A stretch of DNA of 64,000 nt from Allopusillimonas ginsengisoli (GCA_005239165.1 RAPG01000012.1:100143-164142), one strand, 5' to 3'; positions 35,504-44,887 are shown, counted from the stretch's first letter. A program made the numbers and translations. Notes: generated from the letters alone by a model not told the origin.

Positions 35504-36865
35504 ATGGCAAAAGCAAAAACATCGTTCGTCTGCAGTGAGTGCGGGGGTATCTGCCCCAAATGGGAAGGAAAGTGTCCGCATTGCGGCGCCTGGAATACCT
35601 TGCAAGAAACTCGCGACCAGGGTGGTGCGCAGCACCGCTATGCGCCGCTGGCAGGTTCCAGCCCGGTTCGCAAATTGTCGGATATCGAAGCGCGCGAGTT
35701 GCCCCGCCAGCCGTCCGGCATCTCCGAGTTTGACCGTGTGCTGGGAGGCGGGCTGGTGCCTGGGGCTGTGGTGCTCATAGGCGGCGACCCTGGTATTGGT
35801 AAATCAACGTTGTTGCTGCAGGCGCTGGTGTCACTGTCACGAGCCGTCAAGGTTTTGTACGTAACTGGCGAAGAGTCTGCCGAGCAGGTCGCTTTGCGGG
35901 CGCGACGCCTGGATCTTACAACCAGTGATGTCAACCTTCTGGCCGAGATCCGGCTTGAAGCCATCACGGGAGCACTTACTGAGCAACAGCCCAGTGTTGC
36001 GGTCATCGACTCGATACAAACGCTTTATTCCAGCGAGCTAAGCGCCGCACCGGGCTCGGTGTCGCAGGTGCGCGAATGCGCTGCGCAGCTGACCCGGCTG
36101 GCCAAACAGACGGGCACCACTATTGTCCTAATCGGGCATGTCACAAAAGACGGTTCTCTTGCGGGGCCGCGCGTACTCGAGCATATGGTCGATACCGTAC
36201 TTTATTTTGAAGGCGACACGCATTCTTCGTTCAGACTGGTCAGAGCCTTCAAAAATCGGTTTGGTGCCGTTAATGAACTGGGCGTATTCGCCATGACCGA
36301 CCGTGGCTTGCGCGGGGTATCCAATCCGTCCGCGTTATTTCTTTCCCAGCACGAGCAGAACGTGCCGGGCTCATGCGTCATGGCAACTCAGGAAGGCACA
36401 CGTCCGCTGCTCGTTGAGATTCAGGCTCTGGTTGATACGGCACATGTGCCCAACCCCCGGCGCCTGTCTGTGGGCCTCGAAGGCACGCGTCTGGCAATGT
36501 TGCTGGCTGTCCTGCATCGCCATGCAGGCGTTGTCACCTACGATCAGGACGTCTTCGTCAACGCCGTAGGAGGCGTCAAAATTACCGAGCCTGCTGCAGA
36601 TTTGCCTGTTCTGCTGGCCATTATGTCCTCGCTGACCAATAAACCTCTGCCCAAGGGACTGGTCGTATTTGGCGAAATCGGGCTGGCCGGGGAGATCAGG
36701 CCGGCGCCGCGTGGCCAGGAAAGACTGCGTGAGGCTGCCAAACTGGGCTTTGGGCTGGCACTTATTCCCAAGGCAAATGCGCCCCGGCAGCCTATAGAGG
36801 GTCTGGAGATCTGGGCAGTCGACCGGATCGATGCAGCCATTTCCCGAATTAAAGAAGCATCTTGA
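35504..36865 (+). CDS. radA: DNA repair protein RadA
   Basis: RecA-like ATPase that promotes branch migration in recombination repair. The 453-residue protein has the N-terminal zinc finger CSECGGICPKWEGKCPHCG, Walker A GGDPGIGKSTLLLQ, the RadA KNRFG motif (AFKNRFGAVNELGVF) and a C-terminal Lon-like domain. It begins 28 bases after the SDR gene. The TauE-type gene starts just after its stop. Confidence 0.96.
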   Translation: MAKAKTSFVCSECGGICPKWEGKCPHCGAWNTLQETRDQGGAQHRYAPLAGSSPVRKLSDIEARELPRQPSGISEFDRVLGGGLVPGAVVLIGGDPGIGKSTLLLQALVSLSRAVKVLYVTGEESAEQVALRARRLDLTTSDVNLLAEIRLEAITGALTEQQPSVAVIDSIQTLYSSELSAAPGSVSQVRECAAQLTRLAKQTGTTIVLIGHVTKDGSLAGPRVLEHMVDTVLYFEGDTHSSFRLVRAFKNRFGAVNELGVFAMTDRGLRGVSNPSALFLSQHEQNVPGSCVMATQEGTRPLLVEIQALVDTAHVPNPRRLSVGLEGTRLAMLLAVLHRHAGVVTYDQDVFVNAVGGVKITEPAADLPVLLAIMSSLTNKPLPKGLVVFGEIGLAGEIRPAPRGQERLREAAKLGFGLALIPKANAPRQPIEGLEIWAVDRIDAAISRIKEAS

Positions 36866-36875
36866 GGAGTTTCGC

Positions 36876-37652
36876 TTGACGTGGTATTGGCTTGCTGTGG
36901 GTGCGCTTGCATCAGGTGCACTAATTGGATTTACTGGCGGGGTGCTGGGTATAGGTGGTGGCCTGCTGGCCATACCCTTGCTTGGGCTTATTTTGGGCAT
37001 GGATCAGCAACTGGCGCAGGGTACGGCGCTGATCATGGTGCTGCCCGCTGTGCTGCTTACCGTGCGCAAATACAACCAGAATGCGCGCATTGATTTTCGT
37101 GCGGCGGGTGCGGGTGCAGCCGGTTCGATAGTGTTCACCTACTTGGGCGCAAGATTTGCGCTTGGGCTGGACTCCAGTGTGCTGCGCACGGTGTATGCCA
37201 CCTTTGTGCTGGCGATTGCCATCTTTTACTTTATCCAGGGTATCCGCGGGATGAAGGCCACTCATTCTGTCGCACCGCGCCGGCAGCCAGGTGAGTTCAA
37301 CCGAGCCTGGTTTGCCCTGGTCGGTGTACTGGCCGGGCTGGCGGGTGGCGTATTTGGTGTGGGCGGCTCGGTACTCGTGGTGCCTATTCTTACCACGGTA
37401 TTCAGGCTTAGTCAGACGGGCGCACAGGCGCTTGCGCTCACCATGATCATTCCAGGGACGTTTGTCGCGCTCTTTACCTACGCGACCCATGGGCAGGCAG
37501 ACTGGCTGGTGGGCGTGCCCATGGCTATGGGCAGCCTGTTGTGTGTGCCTTATGGTGTACGTCTAGCTTATGCGCTGCCGGAGCCACGTCTCAAGCTGAT
37601 ATTTGCCTGTACGCTTGTTGTTATTATGGGTCTGCTCTTGTTGAAGGTATAA
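36876..37652 (+). CDS. TauE/SafE (TSUP) family permease
   Basis: Predicted membrane exporter of sulfonates or related anions, 258 residues, with about eight hydrophobic segments and two glycine-rich repeats (GFTGGVLGIGGGLLAIPLL and GLAGGVFGVGGSVLVVPIL), the hallmark of the TSUP family. TTG at 36876 is preferred: GAGGAG lies seven bases upstream, whereas the in-frame ATG at 36831 lies inside radA without a ribosome site. Substrate is unknown. Confidence 0.82.
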   Translation: MTWYWLAVGALASGALIGFTGGVLGIGGGLLAIPLLGLILGMDQQLAQGTALIMVLPAVLLTVRKYNQNARIDFRAAGAGAAGSIVFTYLGARFALGLDSSVLRTVYATFVLAIAIFYFIQGIRGMKATHSVAPRRQPGEFNRAWFALVGVLAGLAGGVFGVGGSVLVVPILTTVFRLSQTGAQALALTMIIPGTFVALFTYATHGQADWLVGVPMAMGSLLCVPYGVRLAYALPEPRLKLIFACTLVVIMGLLLLKV

Positions 37653-37704
37653 CATCCATGACCATAGTTCTGCCTGGCGCACACGCTTTTTATCCGGAGG
37701 CCAC

Positions 37705-38445
37705 ATGACCGGTTCGTCTCCGGGCAAGCTGCATGTGCCCGAGGCACAAGAGTGCCGCGTAGCGGGCGGTCTCATGAGGTTTGACCCCGAGCTGGTTATT
37801 GAGCCGGGCGACTATCTGTTTGACGCAAAGAATCCCCGCAATCACGCTCAAGAGGTAAGCCAGGGCGGGCGACGGGCCGCCTGGTTTGTACAGGGGCAAT
37901 TCGGTGAGGGCGTGTTGCGCCATTACCGCCGGGGCGGGTTAATGGCACGGTTGAGCCAGCGTCATTACGTCTGGACCGGAAAGAACACCACACGGTCGTT
38001 TGCTGAGTTTGATCTGTTGCGTTTTATGTACGCGCAGGGGCTGCCGGTTCCACGCCCCGTGGCAGCCGTCTGGTGGCGCAATGGCCTGACTTACCGGGCG
38101 GCCATTCTGGTTGCCCGCATTCCTGACGTACAACCGCTGGCGACTGTGCTCGATCAAGGGCATCATGCCTCTGTTGCGGCGGCCATTTGTGCCATTCATC
38201 ATGCGGGCGTCTGGCACGCTGATCTCAATGCCTACAATGTTTTGCTTGATGAGTCCGGCAAGGCCTGGCTTATTGATTTTGACAAAGGCCGGGTGCGGCC
38301 CCTGCTATCGCCCGAACGCAGACGTGGTAATTTGCTGCGCTTGCGCAGGTCGCTGGTGAAGGTGGCGGGCGAGCGAGGCATGCTGTGGTGGGACGAGCTT
38401 AATCGTGTCTATGACCAGCTTGACGGATTAACGCAACACCCTTAG
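37705..38445 (+). CDS. kdkA: 3-deoxy-D-manno-octulosonic acid (Kdo) kinase
   Basis: Phosphorylates Kdo of the LPS inner core at the inner face of the cytoplasmic membrane. The 246-residue protein has the kinase catalytic loop HADLNAYNVLLD and the metal-binding DFD (WLIDFDKGRVRP), matching KdkA of the RIO-like lipopolysaccharide kinases. A good GGAGG lies before ATG at 37705. LPS assembly genes also occur at 54-60 kb. Confidence 0.9.
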   Translation: MTGSSPGKLHVPEAQECRVAGGLMRFDPELVIEPGDYLFDAKNPRNHAQEVSQGGRRAAWFVQGQFGEGVLRHYRRGGLMARLSQRHYVWTGKNTTRSFAEFDLLRFMYAQGLPVPRPVAAVWWRNGLTYRAAILVARIPDVQPLATVLDQGHHASVAAAICAIHHAGVWHADLNAYNVLLDESGKAWLIDFDKGRVRPLLSPERRRGNLLRLRRSLVKVAGERGMLWWDELNRVYDQLDGLTQHP

Positions 38446-38502
38446 TCAAAAAAGCTTTATCATCACGCCTTTTGGGTTTCTGTAGTCTTGTGGAGGCTTG
38501 GA

Positions 38503-39603
38503 ATGAAATTCAGTGTGACAACAAAGCTGCTGGTCGGTACTGTATTGATGTCGACGGCGTCGATGGTCTGGTCGCAAGAGCGCATCGTCAACGTGTACAA
38601 CTGGGCCGAATATACAGCGCCTGACACCATATCCGGGTTTGAGAAAACAACTGGCATCAAGGCGCGTTACGACGTCTACGACAGCAACGATACCCTGCAG
38701 GCCAAGCTGCTTACTGGTAAGTCGGGTTATGACGTTGTTGTGCCGTCAACTCATTACGCAGCGCGCCAGATCGAAGGCGGTCTGTTCCAGAAGCTCGACA
38801 AAACAAAAATACCCAACCTCAAAAACCTCGACCCGGCCCTCATGGACGTCGTTGCCAGTGTTGATCCGGGCAATCAGTATTTAATCCCCTGGGGTTACGG
38901 AACCAATGGGCTGGGCTACAACGTAACCAAGGTGCGTGAAATTTTTGGTGACGACGCCCCGCTCAACAGCTGGGACATGCTGTTCAAACCCGAAAATGCC
39001 GCAAAGCTCAAGGGTTGCGGAATATCCATACTCGACGAAGCCGCACAGGTTCTGCCTGCCGCACTGCATTACCTGGGCAAAGATCCCAACAGCAGCGATC
39101 CTGAAGACTACAAGGCCGCACTTGGCCTGCTCAAATCCATCCGGCCCTATGTACGTCAGTTCAGCTCGTCTGGCTATATTGACGAGCTGGCTGCGGGCGA
39201 CCTGTGCATGGTTTATGGGTTCTCAGGTGACGTCATGATTTCGGCCCATAGGGCGCGCGAAGCCAAAAAATCGTACACCATTGAGTACTACATTCCTGAG
39301 GGCGGAGCGCCTGTGTGGTTTGACACCATGGCCATACCCAAAGATGCGGCGCATGTCGATGAGGCCCATGCGTTCATCAATTACATTGAAACCCCAGAAG
39401 TGCATGCAGCCATCACCAACACCATGTTTTATCCCAACGCAAACAAAGAAGCGCGCAAGCATGTGATTAAAGAGGTGGCTGACAACCCCATGATTTATCC
39501 GCCTGCCGAGGTTGCCAAAACCCTTTTTGTGATCAAACCCCAGCCACTCAAGATGCAGCGTCTGCAAACCCGGATGTGGGCTGAGCTAAAGTCAGGGCGT
39601 TAA
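38503..39603 (+). CDS. potF: Polyamine-binding periplasmic protein PotF/PotD type
   Basis: Substrate-binding protein of a spermidine/putrescine ABC importer. The 366-residue precursor has a signal peptide (MKFSVTTKLLVGTVLMSTAS, cleavage probably after VWSQ) and the mature start ERIVNVYNWAEYTAPDTI, which is highly characteristic. A GGAGG ribosome site precedes ATG at 38503. It begins the operon potF-G-H-I. Specificity for putrescine rather than spermidine is suggested by similarity to PotF but not proven. Confidence 0.93.
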   Translation: MKFSVTTKLLVGTVLMSTASMVWSQERIVNVYNWAEYTAPDTISGFEKTTGIKARYDVYDSNDTLQAKLLTGKSGYDVVVPSTHYAARQIEGGLFQKLDKTKIPNLKNLDPALMDVVASVDPGNQYLIPWGYGTNGLGYNVTKVREIFGDDAPLNSWDMLFKPENAAKLKGCGISILDEAAQVLPAALHYLGKDPNSSDPEDYKAALGLLKSIRPYVRQFSSSGYIDELAAGDLCMVYGFSGDVMISAHRAREAKKSYTIEYYIPEGGAPVWFDTMAIPKDAAHVDEAHAFINYIETPEVHAAITNTMFYPNANKEARKHVIKEVADNPMIYPPAEVAKTLFVIKPQPLKMQRLQTRMWAELKSGR

Positions 39604-39608
39604 ACACC

Positions 39609-40736
39609 ATGTCTGATTCGCGACAAGCGTCGTCGTGGTCCGGCGATGCGGACGAATTCGTTCGCATCGAAGACCTGGTCAAAATATTTGGTGATACCGT
39701 AGCCGTGCGCTCCGTCAACCTTTCGGTTCGACGGCATGAGGTGTTCGCCCTGCTGGGCAGTTCGGGCTGCGGAAAATCTACCTTGCTGCGCATGCTGGCC
39801 GGGTTCGAGGAGGCCACGTCGGGTCGCATCTATCTCGATAACGAAGACATCACCAGCCTGCCGCCACATCGCCGGCCCGTCAATATGATGTTTCAGTCGT
39901 ATGCGCTGTTTCCACACATGACGGTTGAGGCCAATGTGGCATTTGGTCTGAAGCAAGAGGGCGTGCCCCGCAACGAAATCCATGAGCGTGTATTTGAGGC
40001 CCTTGATCTCGTGCAAATGGGTGGTTACGCGCGGCGTAAGCCCAGCCAGCTGTCGGGCGGGCAACAACAGCGTGTCGCGCTGGCCCGCAGTTTGGTAAAG
40101 CGGCCCAAGCTTTTGCTGCTTGATGAGCCCATGTCAGCACTTGACAAGCAGATCCGTCAAAAAACGCAGATAGAGCTGGTAAAGATTCTTGAGCAGGTAG
40201 GCGTAACGTGCATTATGGTTACCCACGATCAGGAAGAAGCCATGACCATGGCTGACCGGCTGGCCGTCATGACAGAAGGACAGATCGTGCAGTGCGGTAC
40301 GCCTCACGACGTCTATGCGTTTCCGGCCAGCAGTTTTGTTGCAGGGTTTATTGGTTCCACCAATCTGTTTGCCGGCACCATTGTCGTCGATGAGCCTGAT
40401 CATGTGCTGATCGAGAGCAATGCGTTGTCGCGCCCCCTTTACGTCAACCATGGTGTCAGTGAACCCCTGGGAATGGAAGTGTTTGTGTCCGTCAGGCCCG
40501 AGCACGTGCGTGTGCTGCGCGAACAGCCTGTGATCGAATCAAACTGGGCGCATGGCATGGTCAGCCACGTGGCCTGGATGGGTGCCTTTGCCCAATACCA
40601 GATACGGCTCGATTCAGGCCAGATCATCGAGGCCAGTGTGCCAAGCCAGATGCTGGCTCAGGCAGACGCTCCCGGGCTGGATGACGAGGTGTACGCGGCG
40701 TGGTCCAGCGATAGCGCCACGGTACTGGCGTCATGA
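39609..40736 (+). CDS. potG: Polyamine ABC transporter ATP-binding protein PotG/PotA type
   Basis: ATPase subunit, 375 residues. Walker A is LLGSSGCGKSTLLRML, the signature is LSGGQQQRVALARSL, Walker B is LLLLDEPMSALD, and a C-terminal TOBE domain follows. It starts six bases after potF and its stop overlaps the putative potH start by ATGA. Confidence 0.95.
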   Translation: MSDSRQASSWSGDADEFVRIEDLVKIFGDTVAVRSVNLSVRRHEVFALLGSSGCGKSTLLRMLAGFEEATSGRIYLDNEDITSLPPHRRPVNMMFQSYALFPHMTVEANVAFGLKQEGVPRNEIHERVFEALDLVQMGGYARRKPSQLSGGQQQRVALARSLVKRPKLLLLDEPMSALDKQIRQKTQIELVKILEQVGVTCIMVTHDQEEAMTMADRLAVMTEGQIVQCGTPHDVYAFPASSFVAGFIGSTNLFAGTIVVDEPDHVLIESNALSRPLYVNHGVSEPLGMEVFVSVRPEHVRVLREQPVIESNWAHGMVSHVAWMGAFAQYQIRLDSGQIIEASVPSQMLAQADAPGLDDEVYAAWSSDSATVLAS

Positions 40737-41648
40737 AAAAATCGTCTGGCCACGCCTGCCCGGCCGGCGGTTGCTGGCGATAGCACCGCCTTTTGCATGG
40801 CTGGCGCTGTGTCTGCTAGTGCCGTTTTTGCTGGTGCTGAAAATAAGTTTTGCTGATCTGCGGTTTGGTGTGCCACCTTATACGCCGCTGGCACAGCTGC
40901 AAGATGAAGTGCTCACCATTGCCCTGAGCCTGCGTGGGTATATTTTGCTGTTCAGCGACAGCCTGTACATTGCCACTTACCTTAACTCGGTCAAAATGGC
41001 GGCCATTACCACCGCATGCTGCATGGTCATCGGCTATCCCATGGCGTACTACATTGCACGCTCGAGCCCGTCGGTGCGCAATATTTTGCTGCTTGGGGTT
41101 ATTTTGCCTTTCTGGACCTCATTGCTGCTCCGTGTTTATGCGTGGGTAGGAATATTACGCAATGACGGCCTGCTTAATAATTTTTTGTTGTGGTCGGGCA
41201 TTATTGATTCACCCTTGGAAATCTACCGGACTGATCTGGCGGTGTACATCGGCCTTGTCTATGCTTATTTACCATTTTTATCCTGCCCCTCTATGCCAAC
41301 CTCGTCAAATTTGATACCCGGCTGCTTGAGGCGGCTTATGACCTGGGTGCACGGCCATGGCGGGCCTTTGTCAGTGTGACGCTGCCGTTGTCTATGCCTG
41401 GTGTCATTGCCGGCGCCATGCTGGTTTTTATTCCTACGGTAGGCGAATACGTTATCCCCGAAATGCTTGGGGGTGCCAACACCCTCATGATGGGACGGGT
41501 CATGTGGAACGAGTTTTTCAATAACGCAGACTGGCCCATGGCAGCTGCCGTGACATGCGTCATGGTCATGCTGTTGCTGGTACCGCTGGTGTTATTCCAG
41601 TATGCCCAGGTCAGGCAATTTGAGGCCCAGCGCAAGGGGGCAAGATGA
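40733..41648 (+). pseudogene. potH: potH permease with two apparent -1 frameshifts
   Basis: The PotH-type permease of the operon is spread over three frames. ATG at 40733 overlaps the potG stop but meets a stop after 16 codons in its own frame. Shifting -1 at the A6 run (40736-40741) gives MKKIVWPRLPGRRLLAIAPP followed by the PotH body. That frame leaves the family sequence after VYAYLPF at the T5 run (41275-41279). A second -1 shift there gives ILPLYANLVKFDTRLLEAAY and the EAA-type loop, and ends correctly at 41648, overlapping potI by ATGA. The restored protein would be about 305 residues, normal for PotH. Each shift equals one missing base in a homopolymer, so sequencing or assembly error is at least as likely as real inactivation or slippage. 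Confidence 0.85.
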
Positions 41649-42451
41649 CACGTCCTGATCCTGTTTTTCGGGCAGTTGTGCTTACACTTGGTTATGCGTT
41701 TTTGTATATTCCGATTGTGTGTCTCATGGTTTTTTCGTTTAACGATTCTGCCATGATGACTTCATGGAGTGGCTTTTCGCTCAAATGGTATGCGGCACTG
41801 CTTGACGATGACGCCCTGCTCAGCTCGGCAAGGCTTTCGCTTATTATTGCCTCGTTGACAGCAACGTCTGCCGTTGTCGTTGGCACCTGGGCGGGTTATG
41901 TACTGGCCCGCATGGGGCGGTTTCGCGGCTTTTCATTGTATGTCGGCATGCTAAGTGCTCCGTTAGTCATCCCTGAAGTTGTGTTGGGCATCTCGCTGCT
42001 GCTGATGTTTGTTGAACTCAGCGAGCTGCTGGGGTGGCCTGACGGCAATGGCATGTTCACCATCTGGATCGGCCACCTCACACTGTGCACGGCTTATGTG
42101 GCGGTTATCATTCAGTCGCGTATACGCGACCTTGACCGCTCGCTTGAAGAGGCCGCCCTCGATCTGGGTGCCACGCCGCTCAAAGTCTTTTTTGTCATCA
42201 CCTTGCCCTTGATCATTCCGGCATTGTTGGCGGCCTGGCTGCTTGCTTTTACACTGTCGCTTGATGATGTCGTTATAGCATCGTTTTTGTCAGGGCCGGG
42301 CTACACCACATTGCCGATCGAAGTGTTTTCACGTGTGCGACTAGGCCTCAAGCCTGAAATCAACGCACTTGCGACCGTATTTATTCTGGTAGTGGGCGTC
42401 TGCGTCATTGTTGCCAATCGCATTCAATGGGGCCGTGCCGGCAAGCAATAA
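41645..42451 (+). CDS. potI: Polyamine ABC transporter permease PotI/PotC type
   Basis: Second permease, 268 residues with six hydrophobic segments and the EAA loop EEAALDLGATPLKVFFVITL. It begins MTRPDPVFRAVVLTLGYAFL. The ATGA overlap with the potH end suggests coupled translation. Intact, unlike potH. An ArsC/Spx-like gene follows after 10 bases. Confidence 0.93.
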   Translation: MTRPDPVFRAVVLTLGYAFLYIPIVCLMVFSFNDSAMMTSWSGFSLKWYAALLDDDALLSSARLSLIIASLTATSAVVVGTWAGYVLARMGRFRGFSLYVGMLSAPLVIPEVVLGISLLLMFVELSELLGWPDGNGMFTIWIGHLTLCTAYVAVIIQSRIRDLDRSLEEAALDLGATPLKVFFVITLPLIIPALLAAWLLAFTLSLDDVVIASFLSGPGYTTLPIEVFSRVRLGLKPEINALATVFILVVGVCVIVANRIQWGRAGKQ

Positions 42452-42460
42452 AGGAAACTC

Positions 42461-42817
42461 ATGAGTACCGTACGCCTCTATGGCCTTAAAAACTGCAGTA
42501 CCTGCCACAAAGCCACAGCATGGCTGACAGAGCGGGGTGTGGCGTTTGAATTTACCGATTATCGCGATCATGCTGTGGCACCCGACACCTTGCGTACCTG
42601 GGCAGACGAGCTGGGCGGCTGGCCCAAGCTGGTCAATCGCGCGTCCATGACCTGGCGTAATCTGCCGCCAGAACGCAAAACCCCGGACACCGACGAACAA
42701 TGGCTGGCATTGATTGCCGAGTTTCCCGCACTGGTACGCCGGCCGGTCACTGTCGATACACAGGGTGGCGTACAGGTTGGGTTTTCAGACAAAAAATATA
42801 CCGAGCATTTTGGTTAA
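42461..42817 (+). CDS. ArsC/Spx-family reductase-like protein (YffB type)
   Basis: A 118-residue thioredoxin-fold protein starting MSTVRLYGLKNCSTCHKATA with a CxxC. The length and the segment ASMTWRNLPPERK fit YffB/ArsC-related proteins rather than true arsenate reductases; no ars genes are nearby. It probably acts on a low-molecular-weight thiol or is a regulator, but the function is unknown. AAAGGAAACTC precedes the ATG; it is likely cotranscribed with potI. Confidence 0.82.
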   Translation: MSTVRLYGLKNCSTCHKATAWLTERGVAFEFTDYRDHAVAPDTLRTWADELGGWPKLVNRASMTWRNLPPERKTPDTDEQWLALIAEFPALVRRPVTVDTQGGVQVGFSDKKYTEHFG

Positions 42818-42939
42818 AGGTTTTGTCGGCTCACTGCCGTGCAGGCATCGTCCGCAGACAGAAGGCATCACCAACGGCTCCCCCAGCACCCCAGCGCCTC
42901 CATGTATTTGGCGTTTAACTTTCCTCCGGAATTCCCTTC

Positions 42940-43623
42940 ATGCTGACTCAGGCCCAACTTAAACAGAACGTCGCGCAGGCGGCCGTTGAATTTACTCTCC
43001 CATTTTTGGCACCTGATGTCGTGCTGGGTGTTGGCACGGGTTCGACGGTTGATCTGTTCATAGATGCTCTGGCTCCCTATCGTGATCGTTTCCGCGGGGC
43101 GGCATCCAGCTCTGAGCGTAGTTCAGCGCGCATGCGCCAGCATGGCATCGAAGTGTTCGATCTCAATCACGTAGAGGTCATGCCTCTGTATGTTGACGGT
43201 GCAGACGAGATCGACGGCGGGCTAAGCATGATCAAAGGCGGGGGCGGTGCCCTGACACGAGAAAAAATCGTGTCGTCGGTGGCGCAACGCTTTGTATGTA
43301 TTGTGGATGAATCCAAGCAGGTTCAGACCTTGGGGCGTTTTCCACTACCCATAGAGGTGATTCCCATGGCACGCGAGTCAGTAATACGCCGTCTGCGCGC
43401 ACTGGGTGGTGAACCCATGTTGCGGGAAGGCTTCGTGACAGACAATGGGTGCCAGATTCTCGACGTGTCGGAGCTCACCATCACTGACCCAGCCAAGCTT
43501 GAGGCCCACCTTAACAACATACCCGGTGTGGTGTGTTGCGGGCTATTTGCTCTGGCAGGTGCTGATATTGTTCTGGTGTCGGGGCAGGCAGGCGTCCGGC
43601 AGATAGAACGTGCCGCGTCATAA
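42940..43623 (+). CDS. rpiA: Ribose-5-phosphate isomerase A
   Basis: Interconverts ribose 5-phosphate and ribulose 5-phosphate in the pentose phosphate pathway. The 227-residue protein has GVGTGSTVDLFIDAL, the catalytic YVDGADEIDGGLSMIKGGGG and EVIPMARESVIRRL. ATG at 42940. It is separated from the ArsC-like gene by 122 bases with no supported gene. Confidence 0.96.
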   Translation: MLTQAQLKQNVAQAAVEFTLPFLAPDVVLGVGTGSTVDLFIDALAPYRDRFRGAASSSERSSARMRQHGIEVFDLNHVEVMPLYVDGADEIDGGLSMIKGGGGALTREKIVSSVAQRFVCIVDESKQVQTLGRFPLPIEVIPMARESVIRRLRALGGEPMLREGFVTDNGCQILDVSELTITDPAKLEAHLNNIPGVVCCGLFALAGADIVLVSGQAGVRQIERAAS

Positions 43624-43690
43624 TTGCGTCATAATGGTTATGTATGCTGTGCCATTCGATTCATTTACACGGTAATGACCAGAGGCTGTC

Positions 43691-44416
43691 ATGTTAGAAC
43701 ACACAAATAAGCAATTTCATGCTGATCTCGAAACCACCCGATCAATGTTCCTGCAAATGGGCGGCGTGGTCGAAGCCATGGTCAAAGATGGCATAGAAGC
43801 CCTTATTTCTGGCGATCTCAGCCTGGTCGACATAGTGCGCGAAAGAGAAAAACAGGTCAATCGCCTTGAGGTCGACATTGACGAGCGCATTGGCCAATTA
43901 ATCGCCCGCAATCAGCCTACGGCGAGTGACTTGCGTTTGTTGCTGGGCGTTTCAAAAATGCTTACCGACATGGAGCGCTGTGGCGACGAAGCTGAAAAAA
44001 TCGCCAAAATGGCCCGTCGTCTGCACGAAGCTGAATCAGGCTACGAGCCCGTGGTCGAGTTGCGTCACATGGGCAACTCTGTAGTTCAGATGATTCATGA
44101 CTCGCTTGACGCCTTTGCCCGCATGGATGCCGTGGCTGCCGCGCAGGTTGTGCGCAACGACAAAGAGGTCGACAAAGAATGGAAGGGCTCTTTGCGGCAC
44201 ATTATTACCTACATGATCGAAGACCCACGCACTATTTCCCGTTCTATTGATCTTATTTTTATAGCGCGCGCGCTGGAGCGTATTGGCGATCATGCCAAAA
44301 ACATGTCAGAGCGGGTTATCTACATGGTGCTGGGCGACGACGTACGTCACACCGGTGTAAAAAACACCGAACGCACTGCACGTGGCGAACTGCCTGAAGA
44401 AGAAAACAATATCTGA
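43691..44416 (+). CDS. phoU: Phosphate-signalling complex protein PhoU
   Basis: Helical PhoU-family protein of 241 residues with two PhoU repeats, starting MLEHTNKQFHADLETTRSMF. It modulates phosphate uptake and the PhoR/PhoB system where those exist. No pst or pho genes lie adjacent, so it is encoded apart from them or the pst genes are elsewhere. A strong terminator follows. Confidence 0.9.
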   Translation: MLEHTNKQFHADLETTRSMFLQMGGVVEAMVKDGIEALISGDLSLVDIVREREKQVNRLEVDIDERIGQLIARNQPTASDLRLLLGVSKMLTDMERCGDEAEKIAKMARRLHEAESGYEPVVELRHMGNSVVQMIHDSLDAFARMDAVAAAQVVRNDKEVDKEWKGSLRHIITYMIEDPRTISRSIDLIFIARALERIGDHAKNMSERVIYMVLGDDVRHTGVKNTERTARGELPEEENNI

Positions 44417-44431
44417 GATGGCTGGTTATCT

Positions 44432-44474
44432 AGCCCGCGTGACGAGTCAAACGGCTCACCACGCGGGCTTTTTT
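44432..44474 (+). terminator. Rho-independent terminator after phoU
   Basis: AGCCCGCGTG pairs with CACGCGGGCT across a loop that can form a smaller stem, followed directly by a T-run (CTTTTTTCG). It closes the phoU transcript. Confidence 0.85.
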
Positions 44475-44546
44475 CGTTACATGGCAGTCAAGATATTTCG
44501 AAACAAGCGCCATGCCATGTAAGGGTAGAGCCTAATCGTCATTATT

Positions 44547-44565
44547 GAGAATAAGAATCGTTGTT
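44547..44565 (+). promoter_or_regulatory. Fur-like box upstream of a small membrane protein
   Basis: GAGAATAAGAATCGTTGTT matches the Fur consensus GATAATGATAATCATTATC at 13 of 19 positions and includes the repeated GAGAAT/AAGAAT hexamers seen in betaproteobacterial and Pseudomonas sites. It is about 35 bases before the small gene. Evidence is moderate. Confidence 0.4.
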
Positions 44566-44599
44566 TATAAAATACGGACGTTGTTCGGTTTTAGGACTC

Positions 44600-44887
44600 A
44601 TGATGGATCTGGAGTACGTAACGGTTGGGTTAGTAATATTCCTGACAGGTTTGGCTTCAACCCTGGCCCGTGAATATGCCCACGAGCCACAGAGGTGCCG
44701 CTACGTGGCGGGCGCCGTGTTTGGCACTTCGATTTTGGTTATTATGAGCAGCTATAACTACTATTTTCAGCAGATGAGCTTGTCAGAAGCCGCGCTTCGG
44801 GCCCTAGGTGTTGCTGTGTTAACAGTGACCTATTTTTTCTGGGGTCTATACGTATGGAGACGCGAGGCCGTTCAGCAAACAAAATAG
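44600..44887 (+). CDS. Small predicted membrane protein of unknown function
   Basis: A 95-residue protein with three hydrophobic segments: VGLVIFLTGLASTL, VAGAVFGTSILVIMSS and ALGVAVLTVTYFFWGLYVW. No family recognised. AGGACTC precedes the ATG at 44600, which is favoured over an upstream in-frame start. A candidate Fur box lies before it, so iron-dependent expression is possible. The gene is flanked by the phoU terminator and the convergent YggX-type gene. Confidence 0.65.
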   Translation: MMDLEYVTVGLVIFLTGLASTLAREYAHEPQRCRYVAGAVFGTSILVIMSSYNYYFQQMSLSEAALRALGVAVLTVTYFFWGLYVWRREAVQQTK

